Counted from the stretch's first letter, positions 34,772 to 43,877 are shown. The stretch: 64,000 nt of DNA from Aquimarina muelleri DSM 19832 (GCF_000430665.1 NZ_AUML01000022.1:1-64000), one strand, 5' to 3'. Translations and numbers: made by a program. Notes: generated by a model from the letters alone, not told the origin.

Positions 34772-35413
34772 TTATTCTTCTACAATTAATAATTCTTGCT
34801 CTTTTAATGCCCAAACTAACACCTTAACATAATCTCCAACAGCTTTTTTAATATTATTGGGTTCTGTAACATCTATAGCCCCTTTCCAGATTAGTTCTCT
34901 TTCTTTATCTGGGCAAATACAATAGAGGGAGGATTCTGCATGAAAAACCTGATACTCTTGATAATAATCTTCATCATAATAAATTTTTTGATTCTCATAA
35001 TAATCCTCTCTAAAACTCTTAAATGTCTTATCTATATTTCTATACGCTTTTACAACTGTGATTTTATCCTCTACTCCTAATACTTTAGAAAGCAATATGG
35101 CATCAAAACCATTTTCGATAAGCTTAGACTCGAGAGCCATCATTTCTTTTTCTGTTTTGGCCGAAGAGGTAAAAGAATTCTCAAAATAATCCTCACTTTT
35201 TTCAGCATTAACTCCGTTCTTTTTTAACTCTGCTACTAATTTTTTCTCGAATACTTTTCTGGTACTTTCCTCTGGCGTAATCCCTATAACCAAAACCTTT
35301 TGTGTTTCAAAAACTTTGATTTCTGGATTTTTCCAATTTTCAACCAATTCACTAGATGTACAACTATAAAGTAGTCCAACAACAATTAATATATATCTGT
35401 ATAATTTGTTCAT
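34772..35413 (-). CDS. putative lipoprotein, 213 aa
   Basis: A 213-residue envelope protein. The N-terminus is a lipoprotein signal, with Cys18 in VVGLLYSCTSS. The mature part has a beta-alpha start (VLVIGITPEEST) and a helical middle, with a Tyr-rich stretch DYYENQKIYYDEDYYQEYQ near 140-158. It recalls DUF4136-type lipoproteins in layout but this is uncertain. It is 4 nt upstream of ldhA and follows the flavodoxin-like gene by about 100 nt with a degenerate repeat between. Function unknown. Confidence 0.65.
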   Translation of the reverse strand: MNKLYRYILIVVGLLYSCTSSELVENWKNPEIKVFETQKVLVIGITPEESTRKVFEKKLVAELKKNGVNAEKSEDYFENSFTSSAKTEKEMMALESKLIENGFDAILLSKVLGVEDKITVVKAYRNIDKTFKSFREDYYENQKIYYDEDYYQEYQVFHAESSLYCICPDKERELIWKGAIDVTEPNNIKKAVGDYVKVLVWALKEQELLIVEE

Positions 35414-35450
35414 ACTTTATTATTTATTCTATTCAAAATGATGTTTGAAT

Positions 35451-35492
35451 CCTGCAAGGCTTACCTCGGAAACAAAATATTTTTTTGGGTTC
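35451..35492 (+). repeat. multi-hairpin dispersed repeat, copy 3 (degenerate)
   Basis: CTGCAAGGCTTACCTCGGAA followed by ACAAAATATTTTTTTGGG corresponds to the central part of the full repeat with several substitutions. Both flanks of the full element are lost. Confidence 0.45.
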
Positions 35493-35516
35493 AAAAAAAC
35501 TCTAACCCGTATTTTT

Positions 35517-36023
35517 TTACTTTATTATTTTATTTAACCGATCTACCAAAATCTTAGTATAATCTGGTGTTTTTTCAATAATGGACTCTCCTGATATTAC
35601 ATCTATATCTTTTAAAGCTATATTACTACTCCCCACGGTAGATAGAATAATGAGTTTATCCAATCGATCCGGATGGTTTTTAATAAACTTTTTTACATTT
35701 CTTGGCGGGCTGCCATACTCCCATGAATTAATAATAACCAATGCATCCCACTTATCTATATCTACAGTAAACATGGTATATACATCTATTACTTTAAAAT
35801 GTATAGGATCTTTTTGGTAATGTCTAAGGATCCCCTGAACTAAGGAATCTTTAAACCTACTACCTTGTGATGCTATTAAAACTTTGGTTTCTAAATTTGG
35901 ATCCTTAACCTTAAAAGGAATTACGGTATCCATAGAATAGGTATACTCGTACCATATCCAGAATCCTGAAAACCCTATCAAAAGAAGCCCGATTATAATC
36001 TTGAAAACTCGTTTCATTTTCAA
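35517..36023 (-). CDS. membrane-anchored flavodoxin-like protein
   Basis: A 168-residue protein with one N-terminal membrane segment (about 5-26) and a soluble domain. Its strands match a flavodoxin-like fold: KVLIASQGSRFKDSLVQGIL, DALVIINSWEYGSPPRN and KLIILSTVGSS. The phosphate-binding loop of true flavodoxins is altered (ASQGSRF), so FMN binding is doubtful. It belongs to the FNR-linked operon with ldhA. It could instead be a quinone-reductase-like or sensor domain. Confidence 0.6.
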   Translation of the reverse strand: MKMKRVFKIIIGLLLIGFSGFWIWYEYTYSMDTVIPFKVKDPNLETKVLIASQGSRFKDSLVQGILRHYQKDPIHFKVIDVYTMFTVDIDKWDALVIINSWEYGSPPRNVKKFIKNHPDRLDKLIILSTVGSSNIALKDIDVISGESIIEKTPDYTKILVDRLNKIIK

Positions 36024-36050
36024 AATATTATTATCTGAATATTATCAAAA

Positions 36051-36494
36051 TTAATCTAATAAACGCTTTTGTTTGCTTTGCTTTAATATGCTTTTAATTA
36101 GATCAAAGATGTCTCGTTTTACTTCTCTATACTCCTCAAAAAATTCATTTACTACAATCGTTAATTTGCGGTGTTCTTCTTTATATTTTTTTTCTTCTAT
36201 TGGCTGATCTACTCCATCTAACAGTACTGTAAGTTCATTATGATGATTGGTAATTTTTTTTAACAGTGGCTTTATATTTTTCTTACTTATGGATAATGCC
36301 TCTACTATGGATTTACTTTTACCAAATATTATTTTTGAGACGAGTTCTAGAGTGTGATTTTCAATAAGTTCTTCTAAAAAATGTTGTTCATCTTTTATAA
36401 ATTTAAGTTCTAAAATCCAATGCAAAGAAGTTTCATGTAATTCTTCGGGACTTCTCCACTCTATATATTTTGGATTTGTTTGTTCTGTTTTCAT
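36051..36494 (-). CDS. coiled-coil protein, paralogue of 36664-37083
   Basis: A 147-residue soluble, almost entirely helical protein. Alignment by eye with the neighbour shows shared blocks, for example NHHNELTVLLDG / KHENELGGMLEC, and YKEEHRKLTIVVNEFFEEY / YKEHDRLSNLFNDFYKKF. It is the first gene of an operon of four genes and is preceded by a TGATAATTATCA site. Function unknown. The long helices with paired H/E residues resemble a four-helix bundle, and metal or haem binding could be tested. Confidence 0.65.
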   Translation of the reverse strand: MKTEQTNPKYIEWRSPEELHETSLHWILELKFIKDEQHFLEELIENHTLELVSKIIFGKSKSIVEALSISKKNIKPLLKKITNHHNELTVLLDGVDQPIEEKKYKEEHRKLTIVVNEFFEEYREVKRDIFDLIKSILKQSKQKRLLD

Positions 36495-36606
36495 AAGATT
36501 ATGTAAAAAAAGACAAAGAATACTAATATAAAGCTATTCTATATCTTTAGTATTTGTACCAATTGAAGTAGTAAAATACTGTTGTTGTTTATTACGTTAT
36601 TTAATT

Positions 36607-36649
36607 TAAAAATAGAATAACCTTGTGTTTATTGATATGATAATTATCA
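36607..36649 (-). promoter_or_regulatory. FNR-type site and -7 element of coiled-coil/ldhA operon
   Basis: TGATAATTATCA (36638-36649) is centred 29.5 bp before the minus-strand element TATTTTTA that starts at 36614. The leader to the start codon at 36494 is about 107 nt. Confidence 0.65.
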
Positions 36650-36663
36650 GGTTTACATATTTG

Positions 36664-37083
36664 TTATTGCTTTTTATTATTTTTTAAAATTCCTCCAGCA
36701 TAGGAAAAAGTTTTCAACTTTAACTGTCTAAATTTTTTATAAAAATCATTAAACAGATTAGATAACCTGTCATGTTCTTTGTAGTATACTGTATCGCAAG
36801 AAATGGTATCACACTCTAACATTCCGCCTAATTCATTTTCGTGTTTTCTTATCCCCAGATGTATCGCTTGTATTTCGTTCTCTACATCTTCCATCTGATC
36901 CTTAAATTCTTGTAATTTTTCAAAAAGATTAGGTGTATTAGGTTCAAATACATAAGAGTTTAGTAGTTGTTTTACGAATTGTATTTCGGTTTCGATAAAT
37001 TGAATACTTGATTTCCAGTCTAAAATATCTAAATGAAAGTCTTTTAATTCTTTTTCTGAAGTACCATTGATTTCTGTTGCCAT
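36664..37083 (-). CDS. coiled-coil protein, paralogue of 36051-36494
   Basis: A 139-residue helical protein that aligns with the next gene over its whole length. It has two cysteines (LECDTISCDTVYY) that the paralogue lacks. It has its own FNR-type promoter (37109-37151). Between the two paralogues lies the second promoter, so each has independent control. Family not recognised; no membrane or signal segment. Confidence 0.65.
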   Translation of the reverse strand: MATEINGTSEKELKDFHLDILDWKSSIQFIETEIQFVKQLLNSYVFEPNTPNLFEKLQEFKDQMEDVENEIQAIHLGIRKHENELGGMLECDTISCDTVYYKEHDRLSNLFNDFYKKFRQLKLKTFSYAGGILKNNKKQ

Positions 37084-37108
37084 TTACTTTCGGTTTTATA
37101 GTATGTTG

Positions 37109-37151
37109 AAAAGTTACATACTATTTTAAAAAACAGAAATGATAATTATCA
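37109..37151 (-). promoter_or_regulatory. FNR-type site and -7 element of coiled-coil gene
   Basis: TGATAATTATCA (37140-37151) is centred 29.5 bp before TAACTTTT, which starts at 37116 on the minus strand. Same spacing as the neighbouring site. Confidence 0.62.
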
Positions 37152-37327
37152 GGTTTTGTGATCCTTACCATAGTTTTTTTACTTTTTACATTTGCGCTAC
37201 TTGCCCTTTCGAGTGTCTAAGGGTTCGGTGATGGAGAGTTGATAAAAAACAGTATTATTTTATCTTTTACCTTCTATATTTATATAGGTTCCTTTATTCT
37301 TTCTTTTAAAAAAAAGACAGAATACCA

Positions 37328-37535
37328 TATAAAATCAACATAAAAACACCTCATAAAGTGTGATGAGTCTCCAGTTGAATGGGGTGGCTTGCTGTATTTT
37401 ACGACATAATATCCAGTGCTACTGGAGTCGCCCCGTGTTTTACGGCACCACATCCAGTAGCACTGGAAAACGTCCCGTAAAATACGGGGCGTTTTCCAGT
37501 TTGGCATACTCATTCTAAATAACAATATTAAATAC
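37328..37535 (-). repeat. 208-bp palindrome-rich repeat, copy A
   Basis: Nearly identical to 62251-62460 in the opposite orientation. It contains a 39-bp palindrome (37462-37500; arms ACTGGAAAACG / CGTTTTCCAGT) and 13-bp palindromes CCAGTGCTACTGG (37413-37425) and CCAGTAGCACTGG (37454-37466), 41 bp apart. An 81-codon frame inside is an accident of the repeat. The remaining parts of the 37152-37739 spacer hold a further inverted repeat only. Confidence 0.92.
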
Positions 37536-37679
37536 CTTAAAATCAGTGTTTTATTTTCGCTATAAGTCTAGCGTGTAATTTTATTGTTGAATCCGAATAA
37601 AGTTTTTTGTGTATATAGTGATCGAAGAGACAAGGAAGTCAGTTGGAGTGTTTTTTAAGAAGCGTAGCGCAGTAAAAAA

Positions 37680-37721
37680 TGTATTGAGAACTTTTTCTGC
37701 ACAAGATCACTTCTCGATACA
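37680..37721. repeat. inverted repeat downstream of cco operon
   Basis: TGTATTGAGAA (37680-37690) pairs with TTCTCGATACA (37711-37721) with one G-T pair and a 20-nt loop. It lies just after the last cco-operon gene and may protect or end that mRNA. Confidence 0.4.
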
Positions 37722-37739
37722 ACTTCTTCCGTACAATAT

Positions 37740-38441
37740 TTAATGGCATTCAAAATCCGAAGAAACTATTTCTACTACAGGTTTTGGAGAAAGATATGGA
37801 ATGCCTAGCCCAAGGCCACGTATAATAAAAAGTAAACCAATTAGTATTACAAATATAGGAATTGCTTTTTGGATATGTTGTCGTGCTTTTTGGGATAAAA
37901 AATTTCCTGCATAAACAGCTAAAGTCATTAAAGGAATGGTTCCTAATCCAAAAAAAAGCATATACAGACTACCATCTAAAATAGTACCAGAAGCGATAGA
38001 TCCAAAAACAGCCATATAAACTAAACCACAGGGCAAAAAACCATTAAGAAAACCAATGGAAAGAAAAGTATCGGGAGTTTTCTTTTTTAGCGCTGCACCC
38101 AAATTGTTTTTAACCTTGGCAATGATTTTATAAATAGGTTTAGAGAAATTATATTTTAGAAAGATTTGATATGGAATTAACACGAATATAATCATCAGAA
38201 CTCCAATAACAATAGATAGATTTTGTTGTAGCCCAAAAATAGAAAAACTTTTTCCCAAGATTCCAAAAAATACACCGATAATACTATATGCTAATAACCG
38301 ACCAAAATGGTATAGAAATACTTGAAAAAATTTTTGAATAGAATTAGATCTATTTACGGGCAACATAAATGCAATCGGACCGCACATTCCTACACAGTGA
38401 AAACTACCCAATAGACCTAGTATGAATGCCGATATTATCAT
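37740..38441 (-). CDS. SafE/UreH-type membrane protein of the cbb3 oxidase operon
   Basis: A 233-residue membrane protein with six or more hydrophobic segments. It has the family start LGLLGSFHCVGMCGPIAFML (about 9-28), with a metal-binding-like HCxxxCGP motif, and NGFLPCGLVYMAVFGS. Proteins of this type are found next to ccoGHS in Bacteroidetes and are suspected to help copper or haem supply to the oxidase (context inference). It starts immediately after ccoH. Confidence 0.85.
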   Translation of the reverse strand: MIISAFILGLLGSFHCVGMCGPIAFMLPVNRSNSIQKFFQVFLYHFGRLLAYSIIGVFFGILGKSFSIFGLQQNLSIVIGVLMIIFVLIPYQIFLKYNFSKPIYKIIAKVKNNLGAALKKKTPDTFLSIGFLNGFLPCGLVYMAVFGSIASGTILDGSLYMLFFGLGTIPLMTLAVYAGNFLSQKARQHIQKAIPIFVILIGLLFIIRGLGLGIPYLSPKPVVEIVSSDFECH

Positions 38442-38888
38442 TTAATATGTAAGTGATTTTTTGTACATATAAGGAGTATTGTCATATTTCCAATCTATGG
38501 TTATATTCCAACGTCCTTCTATCATGTTTTCGCCCTTAATCACAAACTCTGATTCAGAAAGTGAAATAGGTATTTTAAAATCTAAATTTTCGTTAGATGG
38601 CCTGTATAGGTAGATATTGCCTGATATTTTTGTGTAATTTTTATCTTTTGGAAAAGAAATTACTAAGCCTTTATCTGTTTTCTTTACAGTAATATTAGTA
38701 TTTAAACTTTTTGAATTTTCTTCGGCATCAATTTCTTTCTGAAAAGCAAGTTCTTGTTTGTAGTAGTCTTTTACTACCAGATCATGCTCATATTTTTTTT
38801 CAGTATTCATTCGTATAACGAAGTATAAAATAAAAGAAATGAATGCTATAAAGACTAATACGATAGATGTACCCCAGTTTATTTTCAT
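38442..38888 (-). CDS. ccoH: CcoH/FixH-type oxidase assembly protein
   Basis: A 148-residue protein with one N-terminal membrane segment (about 5-27), then EKKYEHDLVVKDYYKQEL and an immunoglobulin-like soluble domain typical of FixH. The family is needed for cbb3 oxidase assembly and helps connect CcoN to copper delivery. It lies between ccoG (67-nt spacer) and the SafE-like gene. Confidence 0.85.
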   Translation of the reverse strand: MKINWGTSIVLVFIAFISFILYFVIRMNTEKKYEHDLVVKDYYKQELAFQKEIDAEENSKSLNTNITVKKTDKGLVISFPKDKNYTKISGNIYLYRPSNENLDFKIPISLSESEFVIKGENMIEGRWNITIDWKYDNTPYMYKKSLTY

Positions 38889-38955
38889 GATTTTTAGTTT
38901 TTTATGTTGTGAGTTTTAGTTTTTTTAATTTATCAAAAAAAATAAAACTCCTCGA

Positions 38956-40377
38956 CTATTTATAGCTTCTAGGGCCTAAAAAGGCTGTAGTAGTAGTCTC
39001 AATTAATTCATCTTTACTATAAACACCTATTTTTAATCGATCTTTATCCCCTTTTAATGCAGCACTATTGATTTCTATAAATAAGGTACCTTCAGAGAGC
39101 CCTTGCTCTGGAACACTAAAGTTTTTATGGGTAACTAATTCTATTTTTCCTTTGTGAGATAATAGTTCAAAATGAATATCTTCAATTGTAGAGGTAGTTT
39201 TGTTTACTAGTTTATAAGTATACACATTACTTATAATATTATCCTCTTTATGTTCGTAGAGTTGTCCAGGTAGTCTTAATATGTTTGCTTCTACATCATT
39301 TCGTAAAAATGACATTCCTAAGAGAACTCCTGTAAGAATTACTAATACTGCACTATACCCTTTTAATCTTGGAGTAAATTCGAATTTTGCTTTTTTGGCT
39401 ATATTATCTTCACTGGCATATCGTATAAGTCCTTTGGGCAAATTTACTTTTTCCATCATGTGATCACAAGCATCAATACAAGCAGTACAGTTTACACATT
39501 CTAATTGCGTACCATTGCGAATATCAATCCCTGTGGGGCAAACATGAACGCATTGAAAGCAATCAATACAATCTCCTTTTCCAGTAGAAGGGCGGTCTTC
39601 ATTTTTTTTGAATTTTGCGCGTCCTGCATCTTTTTCTCCACGCTTATAATCATAAGCAACTACAATAGATTTTGCATCTAATAGCACTCCTTGTAATCTT
39701 CCATAAGGACAAGCAATAATACAAACTTGTTCTCTAAACCATGCAAAAACAAAATAGAAGACAGCAGTAAATATAAGTAATGATATTAGGGTGCTAATAT
39801 TTTTAAAAGGGTCTCCTGTAATGTACTGTATTAGTTTGTCGCTACCAATTAGATATGCTAAAAACACATTAGCAATTAAAAAGGAAACAATAAAAAACAC
39901 AGACCATTTAAGGATTCTTTTTCTTATTTTTTCGGCATTCCAAGGTTGTTTATCTAAGCGTATTTGTTTACCACGATCCCCTTCGATCCAATATTCTATT
40001 CTACGAAAAACCATTTCCATAAAAATAGTCTGTGGACAAATCCATCCGCAAAAAATTCTTCCAAAAGCAACAGTAAATAAGGTAATAAATACGACTCCTA
40101 TAAGCATCGAAATAACGAATAGATGAAAATCTTGTGGCCAGAATGGGGCTCCAAAGATGTTAAATCGACGTTCTAAGACATTGAATAACAGAAATTGATT
40201 TCCGTTAATCTTGATAAAAGGAGCAGAAAACAAAAAAAGTAATAATCCATAACTAACCCATTTACGATACGTATAAAATTTGCCATCAGGTTTTTTAGGG
40301 TAGACCCAAGCACGTTTTCCTTCCTCGTTTATTGTTCCGATAGAATCTCTAAATTTTTCGTTTTCTGGTGTTTCCAA
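38956..40377 (-). CDS. ccoG: CcoG polyferredoxin (cbb3 oxidase maturation)
   Basis: A 473-residue membrane iron-sulfur protein. Several N-terminal membrane segments include the FGRIFCGWICPQTIFMEMVF motif. Two [4Fe-4S] ferredoxin motifs follow at about 268-305 (CIDCFQCVHVCP and CVNCTACIDAC), then an Ig-like C-terminal domain. CcoG reduces copper for insertion in CcoN. A long hairpin (40456-40512) separates it from ccoP and may set its expression level. Confidence 0.93.
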   Translation of the reverse strand: METPENEKFRDSIGTINEEGKRAWVYPKKPDGKFYTYRKWVSYGLLLFLFSAPFIKINGNQFLLFNVLERRFNIFGAPFWPQDFHLFVISMLIGVVFITLFTVAFGRIFCGWICPQTIFMEMVFRRIEYWIEGDRGKQIRLDKQPWNAEKIRKRILKWSVFFIVSFLIANVFLAYLIGSDKLIQYITGDPFKNISTLISLLIFTAVFYFVFAWFREQVCIIACPYGRLQGVLLDAKSIVVAYDYKRGEKDAGRAKFKKNEDRPSTGKGDCIDCFQCVHVCPTGIDIRNGTQLECVNCTACIDACDHMMEKVNLPKGLIRYASEDNIAKKAKFEFTPRLKGYSAVLVILTGVLLGMSFLRNDVEANILRLPGQLYEHKEDNIISNVYTYKLVNKTTSTIEDIHFELLSHKGKIELVTHKNFSVPEQGLSEGTLFIEINSAALKGDKDRLKIGVYSKDELIETTTTAFLGPRSYK

Positions 40378-40455
40378 TGGTGTGGTTTTTATTAGTAATT
40401 ATTACAATTGTTTTAAAACCTTACAGGGAGTTTTTCAAAAAACTTATCTGTATAT

Positions 40456-40512
40456 CTGAGTTTCTCAAAGATTATTTGGATAACCATTTTAAAAAATCTT
40501 TGAGAAACTCAG
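40456..40512 (-). terminator. long hairpin between ccoP and ccoG
   Basis: Perfect 18-bp inverted repeat: CTGAGTTTCTCAAAGATT (40456-40473) and its complement at 40495-40512, loop of 21 nt. There is no clear T-run, so it is more likely an mRNA stability or processing element, or a leaky terminator, than a full stop. Confidence 0.6.
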
Positions 40513-40539
40513 TTAAGTATATATTAAGGGTTATAACCT

Positions 40540-41496
40540 TTATTGGTTTACAACCACCGAGGTTGAATCGGATATACTTTCAGGAGCTTCTTCTTTTGGA
40601 ACTTCTGTTTCAGGAGCATCGGGATCTATCCAGATCTCTCCTTGTGCCTCTTTTGCTTCTGTAGGATTTGTACCTCCAAGTGTAATTACATAACTAGATA
40701 CTTGTGCTATTTCGGCAGGTTTCAAGGTTTGTTTCCAAGCAACCATTCCTTTTCCGTCTCGTCCTCCTTCAGAAATTGTTTTAAACACGTTTTTAATACC
40801 TCCACCCAGAATCCAATATTTATCCGTAAGGTTTGGCCCAATACCACCACCACCATCAGCTTTATGACATGCAACACAATTGGTGGTAAAAACAGCTTTT
40901 CCTGCATTTATATCAGCGGCATCTGTAAGTAGGGTAACCGTATTTATGTCTACCAAATCCTTAGCGGTCTTTTTATATTCTTCGATAGCAATTTTTGCCT
41001 CGGCAACTTCGGTTTCATATTCTTCATTTTGCGTGTATTCATTTAATACATGAAAACGAACTAAGTAAATCACTCCAAAAATAATTGTTGCATAAAAACT
41101 ATATACCCACCATGGCGGAAGATTGTTATCCAGTTCTTTAATTCCATCATAATCATGATCCAGAATTATTTCTTCTTCTTTTTCTACAGGTTTGCTATCC
41201 AGAAGTTTTAAGTAAACATTTTTAATTTTTCTAAATTGCTTTTCTTTTTTAGTTTTTTCAGCCAAAAGATACCGCTCTTGCGCATCAGGTTTTAAAGAAC
41301 GGAACAATATGCTACGTAATGCTTCTAAACTAATTTCTATAGCAATAGAAAACAAGACTACCATCCCTAATACTAGCCAGGTTAATGGTTGCGTTATAAA
41401 TGCAGATTGTTCTCCTGATTCGACAGTTACTTCTATTAACAGATACGTAATTAATAGAAAAACAATAACTCTTATATAGGATGCAGTACTTCTCAT
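40540..41496 (-). CDS. ccoP: cbb3 oxidase subunit CcoP (single haem)
   Basis: A 318-residue membrane cytochrome c. Membrane segments lie at about 9-25, 36-55 and 128-147, and a single CxxCH (TNCVACHKADGG, Cys207-His211) precedes IGPNLTDKYW and the later Met ligand region. Proteobacterial CcoP has two haems; only one is present here. An acidic, Pro/Glu-rich tail follows. The start overlaps the end of ccoQ by 4 nt. Confidence 0.92.
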   Translation of the reverse strand: MRSTASYIRVIVFLLITYLLIEVTVESGEQSAFITQPLTWLVLGMVVLFSIAIEISLEALRSILFRSLKPDAQERYLLAEKTKKEKQFRKIKNVYLKLLDSKPVEKEEEIILDHDYDGIKELDNNLPPWWVYSFYATIIFGVIYLVRFHVLNEYTQNEEYETEVAEAKIAIEEYKKTAKDLVDINTVTLLTDAADINAGKAVFTTNCVACHKADGGGGIGPNLTDKYWILGGGIKNVFKTISEGGRDGKGMVAWKQTLKPAEIAQVSSYVITLGGTNPTEAKEAQGEIWIDPDAPETEVPKEEAPESISDSTSVVVNQ

Positions 41497-41678
41497 AACA
41501 CAGTTTCGTTTTCGTTATCTAATGGGATTTGACTTACTTCTTTTATATGGTCTTTTTTTGCGGTGAAAACCCACCAGAATAATCCCGCAAAGAATATGAA
41601 AAATATAAGAAGGGAAATTATAGGGTATATCTCTATACCGTCAATACTTTCCATATGGCCTTTTATAAATTTTAGCAT
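41493..41678 (-). CDS. ccoQ: cbb3 oxidase subunit CcoQ
   Basis: A 61-residue protein with one membrane segment (about 15-36; IISLLIFFIFFAGLFWWVF) and a charged cytoplasmic tail, in the usual place between ccoNO and ccoP. It overlaps ccoP by 4 nt and starts 5 nt after the ccoNO stop. Confidence 0.85.
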   Translation of the reverse strand: MLKFIKGHMESIDGIEIYPIISLLIFFIFFAGLFWWVFTAKKDHIKEVSQIPLDNENETVL

Positions 41679-41683
41679 GGTGT

Positions 41684-43876
41684 TTATTCTTTAGTTTGAA
41701 CTACGTTTTTTACTTTTATATCGGTTCCCAATCTTTGGATATATGCTATCAGTGCAACGACTTCTCTGTTTCGCATTTCGATAAAATCTAACCCGTTTTC
41801 TTCAGCATATTTTTTGTCTGCTTCATACGTTTTTGCAAAATCAGGATCTGTATATAAATTTTTCTCAATTTGTGTACCTTGTTCATCCATCCACTCTTGT
41901 GCTCTGGCAATTTCTTCGCTAGTATAAGGTACTCCAAGAGTTACCATAACATTCATTTTGGTTTCGGTATTAGATTTATCTAGTTCATCTTTAATCAGCC
42001 ATTTATAACTTGGCATAATAGATCCTGATGAGGTACTTTGTGGATCATAAAAGTGGTTTAAGTGCCAGTTATCTGAATATTTACCCCCAATTCTCATTAA
42101 ATCGGGTCCTGTACGTTTACTTCCCCAAAGAAAAGGATGATCATATATATACTCTCCAGCTTTAGAATATTCGCCATATCGTTCTACTTCACTACGAAAT
42201 GGACGTATCATTTGGGAGTGACAAGAAACACAACTTTCTCTTATATAAATATCTCTACCTTCTAATTCTAAAGGAGTGTATGGTTTTACGCTAGTAATCG
42301 TTGGTATATTAGACTTTACCATTAGTGTAGGTACAATTTGAACAACACCTCCGATTAGAATAGCAATAGTAGCAAAGATGGTTAATTTTACAGGTCTTCT
42401 TTCTAGCCATGTGTGGTATCCTTCTTTGGCAGTTCTATGTTTAGTTACTTTGGTAAGCGGAGCAGCTTGTGCTAATTCATCTGTAACAGTACTACCACTT
42501 CTAACTGTTTTAACAATATTGTATAGCATTACAAATGCTCCCAAAATGTACAAACTACCTCCTATGGCACGCATCCAGTACATTGGGATAATTTCGTTAA
42601 CGGTTTCTAAGAAATTGCCATAAGTAAGTGTTCCATCAGGATTAAATTGTTTCCACATAGATGCTTGTACAAATCCTGCAACATACATTGGTAGGGCATA
42701 CATTATAATACCAAGAGTACCAATCCAAAAATGAAGATTTGCTAACCCTGTAGACCATAATTTGGTTTTGGTTAATCTTGGGATTAACCAGTATATCATT
42801 CCAAAGGTTAAAAATCCGTTCCAAGCTAAAGCTCCAACATGAACATGAGCAATAATCCAATCGCTAAAATGGGCAATTGCGTTTACATTTTTTAGAGACA
42901 GCATAGGGCCTTCAAAAGTCGCCATACCGTATCCGGTAATAGCTACCACCATAAATTTTAACACAGGATCCGTACGCACTTTATCCCATGCACCTCTTAA
43001 AGTTAATAAACCATTAATCATACCTCCCCAAGATGGAGCTATTAGCATTACAGAAAATGCTACCCCAAGATTTTGTGCCCATTCTGGTAAAGACGAATAT
43101 AATAGATGGTGAGGTCCTGCCCATATGTAAATAAAGATTAAAGACCAAAAGTGAACAATAGATAATCGATAAGAATAAACAGGTCTGTTTGCCGCTTTTG
43201 GAATAAAATAATACATTAATCCTAAGAAAGGAGTGGTTAGAAAAAATGCTACCGCATTATGACCATACCACCATTGTACCAAAGCATCCTGGACTCCTGC
43301 ATATACCGAATAACTTTTAAAAGCACTTACTGGTATTGCTAAACTATTAAATATATGAAGGACAGCTACGGTAACAAAGGTTGCCAAGTAAAACCATATT
43401 GCAACATACATATGACGTTGTCTTCTTTTTAAGATAGTTCCGATAAGATTCCACCCAAAAGTTACCCAAATTATTGCTATTGCAATATCAAAAGGCCATT
43501 CTAGTTCTGCATATTCTTTGGATGATGTATATCCCAAAGGTAGTGTAATAGCAGCACCAACTATAATTAATTGCCATGCCCAAAAATTAACGTTACTAAG
43601 TGTATCATTAAACATTCGGGTTTTTAATAATCGCTGTGTAGAATAATATACACCAGCAAAGATGGCATTGCCCACAAATGCAAAAATTACAGCATTAGTA
43701 TGCAGTGGTCTTAATCGACCAAAACTAAGCCATGAAATACCATCTGTTAGATTAGGGAATAAAAACATAAATGCCAGTAGTAACCCCACCGACATACCAA
43801 CAATACCCCAAAGTATTGTAGCATATAAGAATTTTTTCACGATTTTATTATCGTAATAGAACTGTTCCATTTCCAT
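41684..43876 (-). CDS. ccoNO: cbb3 oxidase CcoN-CcoO fusion
   Basis: A 730-residue fusion of the catalytic and monohaem subunits. CcoN (about 1-480) has the haem-copper oxidase helices with histidine ligands in RPLHTNAVIFAFVG, WWYGHNAVAFFL, AGPHHLLYSSLP and IAHVHVGALAWNG. A linker and membrane anchor follow (about 500-520). CcoO (about 530-730) has CVSCHSQMIRPFRSEVERYG and RTGPDLMRIGGKYSD. This N-O fusion is known from Bacteroidetes. It reduces O2 with high affinity at low oxygen and pumps protons. It begins 1 nt after ccoS. Confidence 0.95.
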   Translation of the reverse strand: MEMEQFYYDNKIVKKFLYATILWGIVGMSVGLLLAFMFLFPNLTDGISWLSFGRLRPLHTNAVIFAFVGNAIFAGVYYSTQRLLKTRMFNDTLSNVNFWAWQLIIVGAAITLPLGYTSSKEYAELEWPFDIAIAIIWVTFGWNLIGTILKRRQRHMYVAIWFYLATFVTVAVLHIFNSLAIPVSAFKSYSVYAGVQDALVQWWYGHNAVAFFLTTPFLGLMYYFIPKAANRPVYSYRLSIVHFWSLIFIYIWAGPHHLLYSSLPEWAQNLGVAFSVMLIAPSWGGMINGLLTLRGAWDKVRTDPVLKFMVVAITGYGMATFEGPMLSLKNVNAIAHFSDWIIAHVHVGALAWNGFLTFGMIYWLIPRLTKTKLWSTGLANLHFWIGTLGIIMYALPMYVAGFVQASMWKQFNPDGTLTYGNFLETVNEIIPMYWMRAIGGSLYILGAFVMLYNIVKTVRSGSTVTDELAQAAPLTKVTKHRTAKEGYHTWLERRPVKLTIFATIAILIGGVVQIVPTLMVKSNIPTITSVKPYTPLELEGRDIYIRESCVSCHSQMIRPFRSEVERYGEYSKAGEYIYDHPFLWGSKRTGPDLMRIGGKYSDNWHLNHFYDPQSTSSGSIMPSYKWLIKDELDKSNTETKMNVMVTLGVPYTSEEIARAQEWMDEQGTQIEKNLYTDPDFAKTYEADKKYAEENGLDFIEMRNREVVALIAYIQRLGTDIKVKNVVQTKE

Positions 43877-43877
43877 A

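Noticed and set aside
37413..37500. Regularly spaced CCAGTnnnACTGG units that resemble a CRISPR array
   Set aside because: Units are 13-bp palindromes with 28-bp spacers that are repeats themselves and recur in copy B; no cas gene is near.
37280..37525. Open frame of 81 codons inside repeat A
   Set aside because: It lies across the palindrome-rich repeat, is cut in copy B, and its composition (many Tyr, Cys, Trp) reflects the hairpins.
40368..40664. 98-codon plus-strand frame across the ccoG-ccoP junction
   Set aside because: Its open state comes from the hairpin and the antisense of the acidic CcoP tail; no coding pattern.
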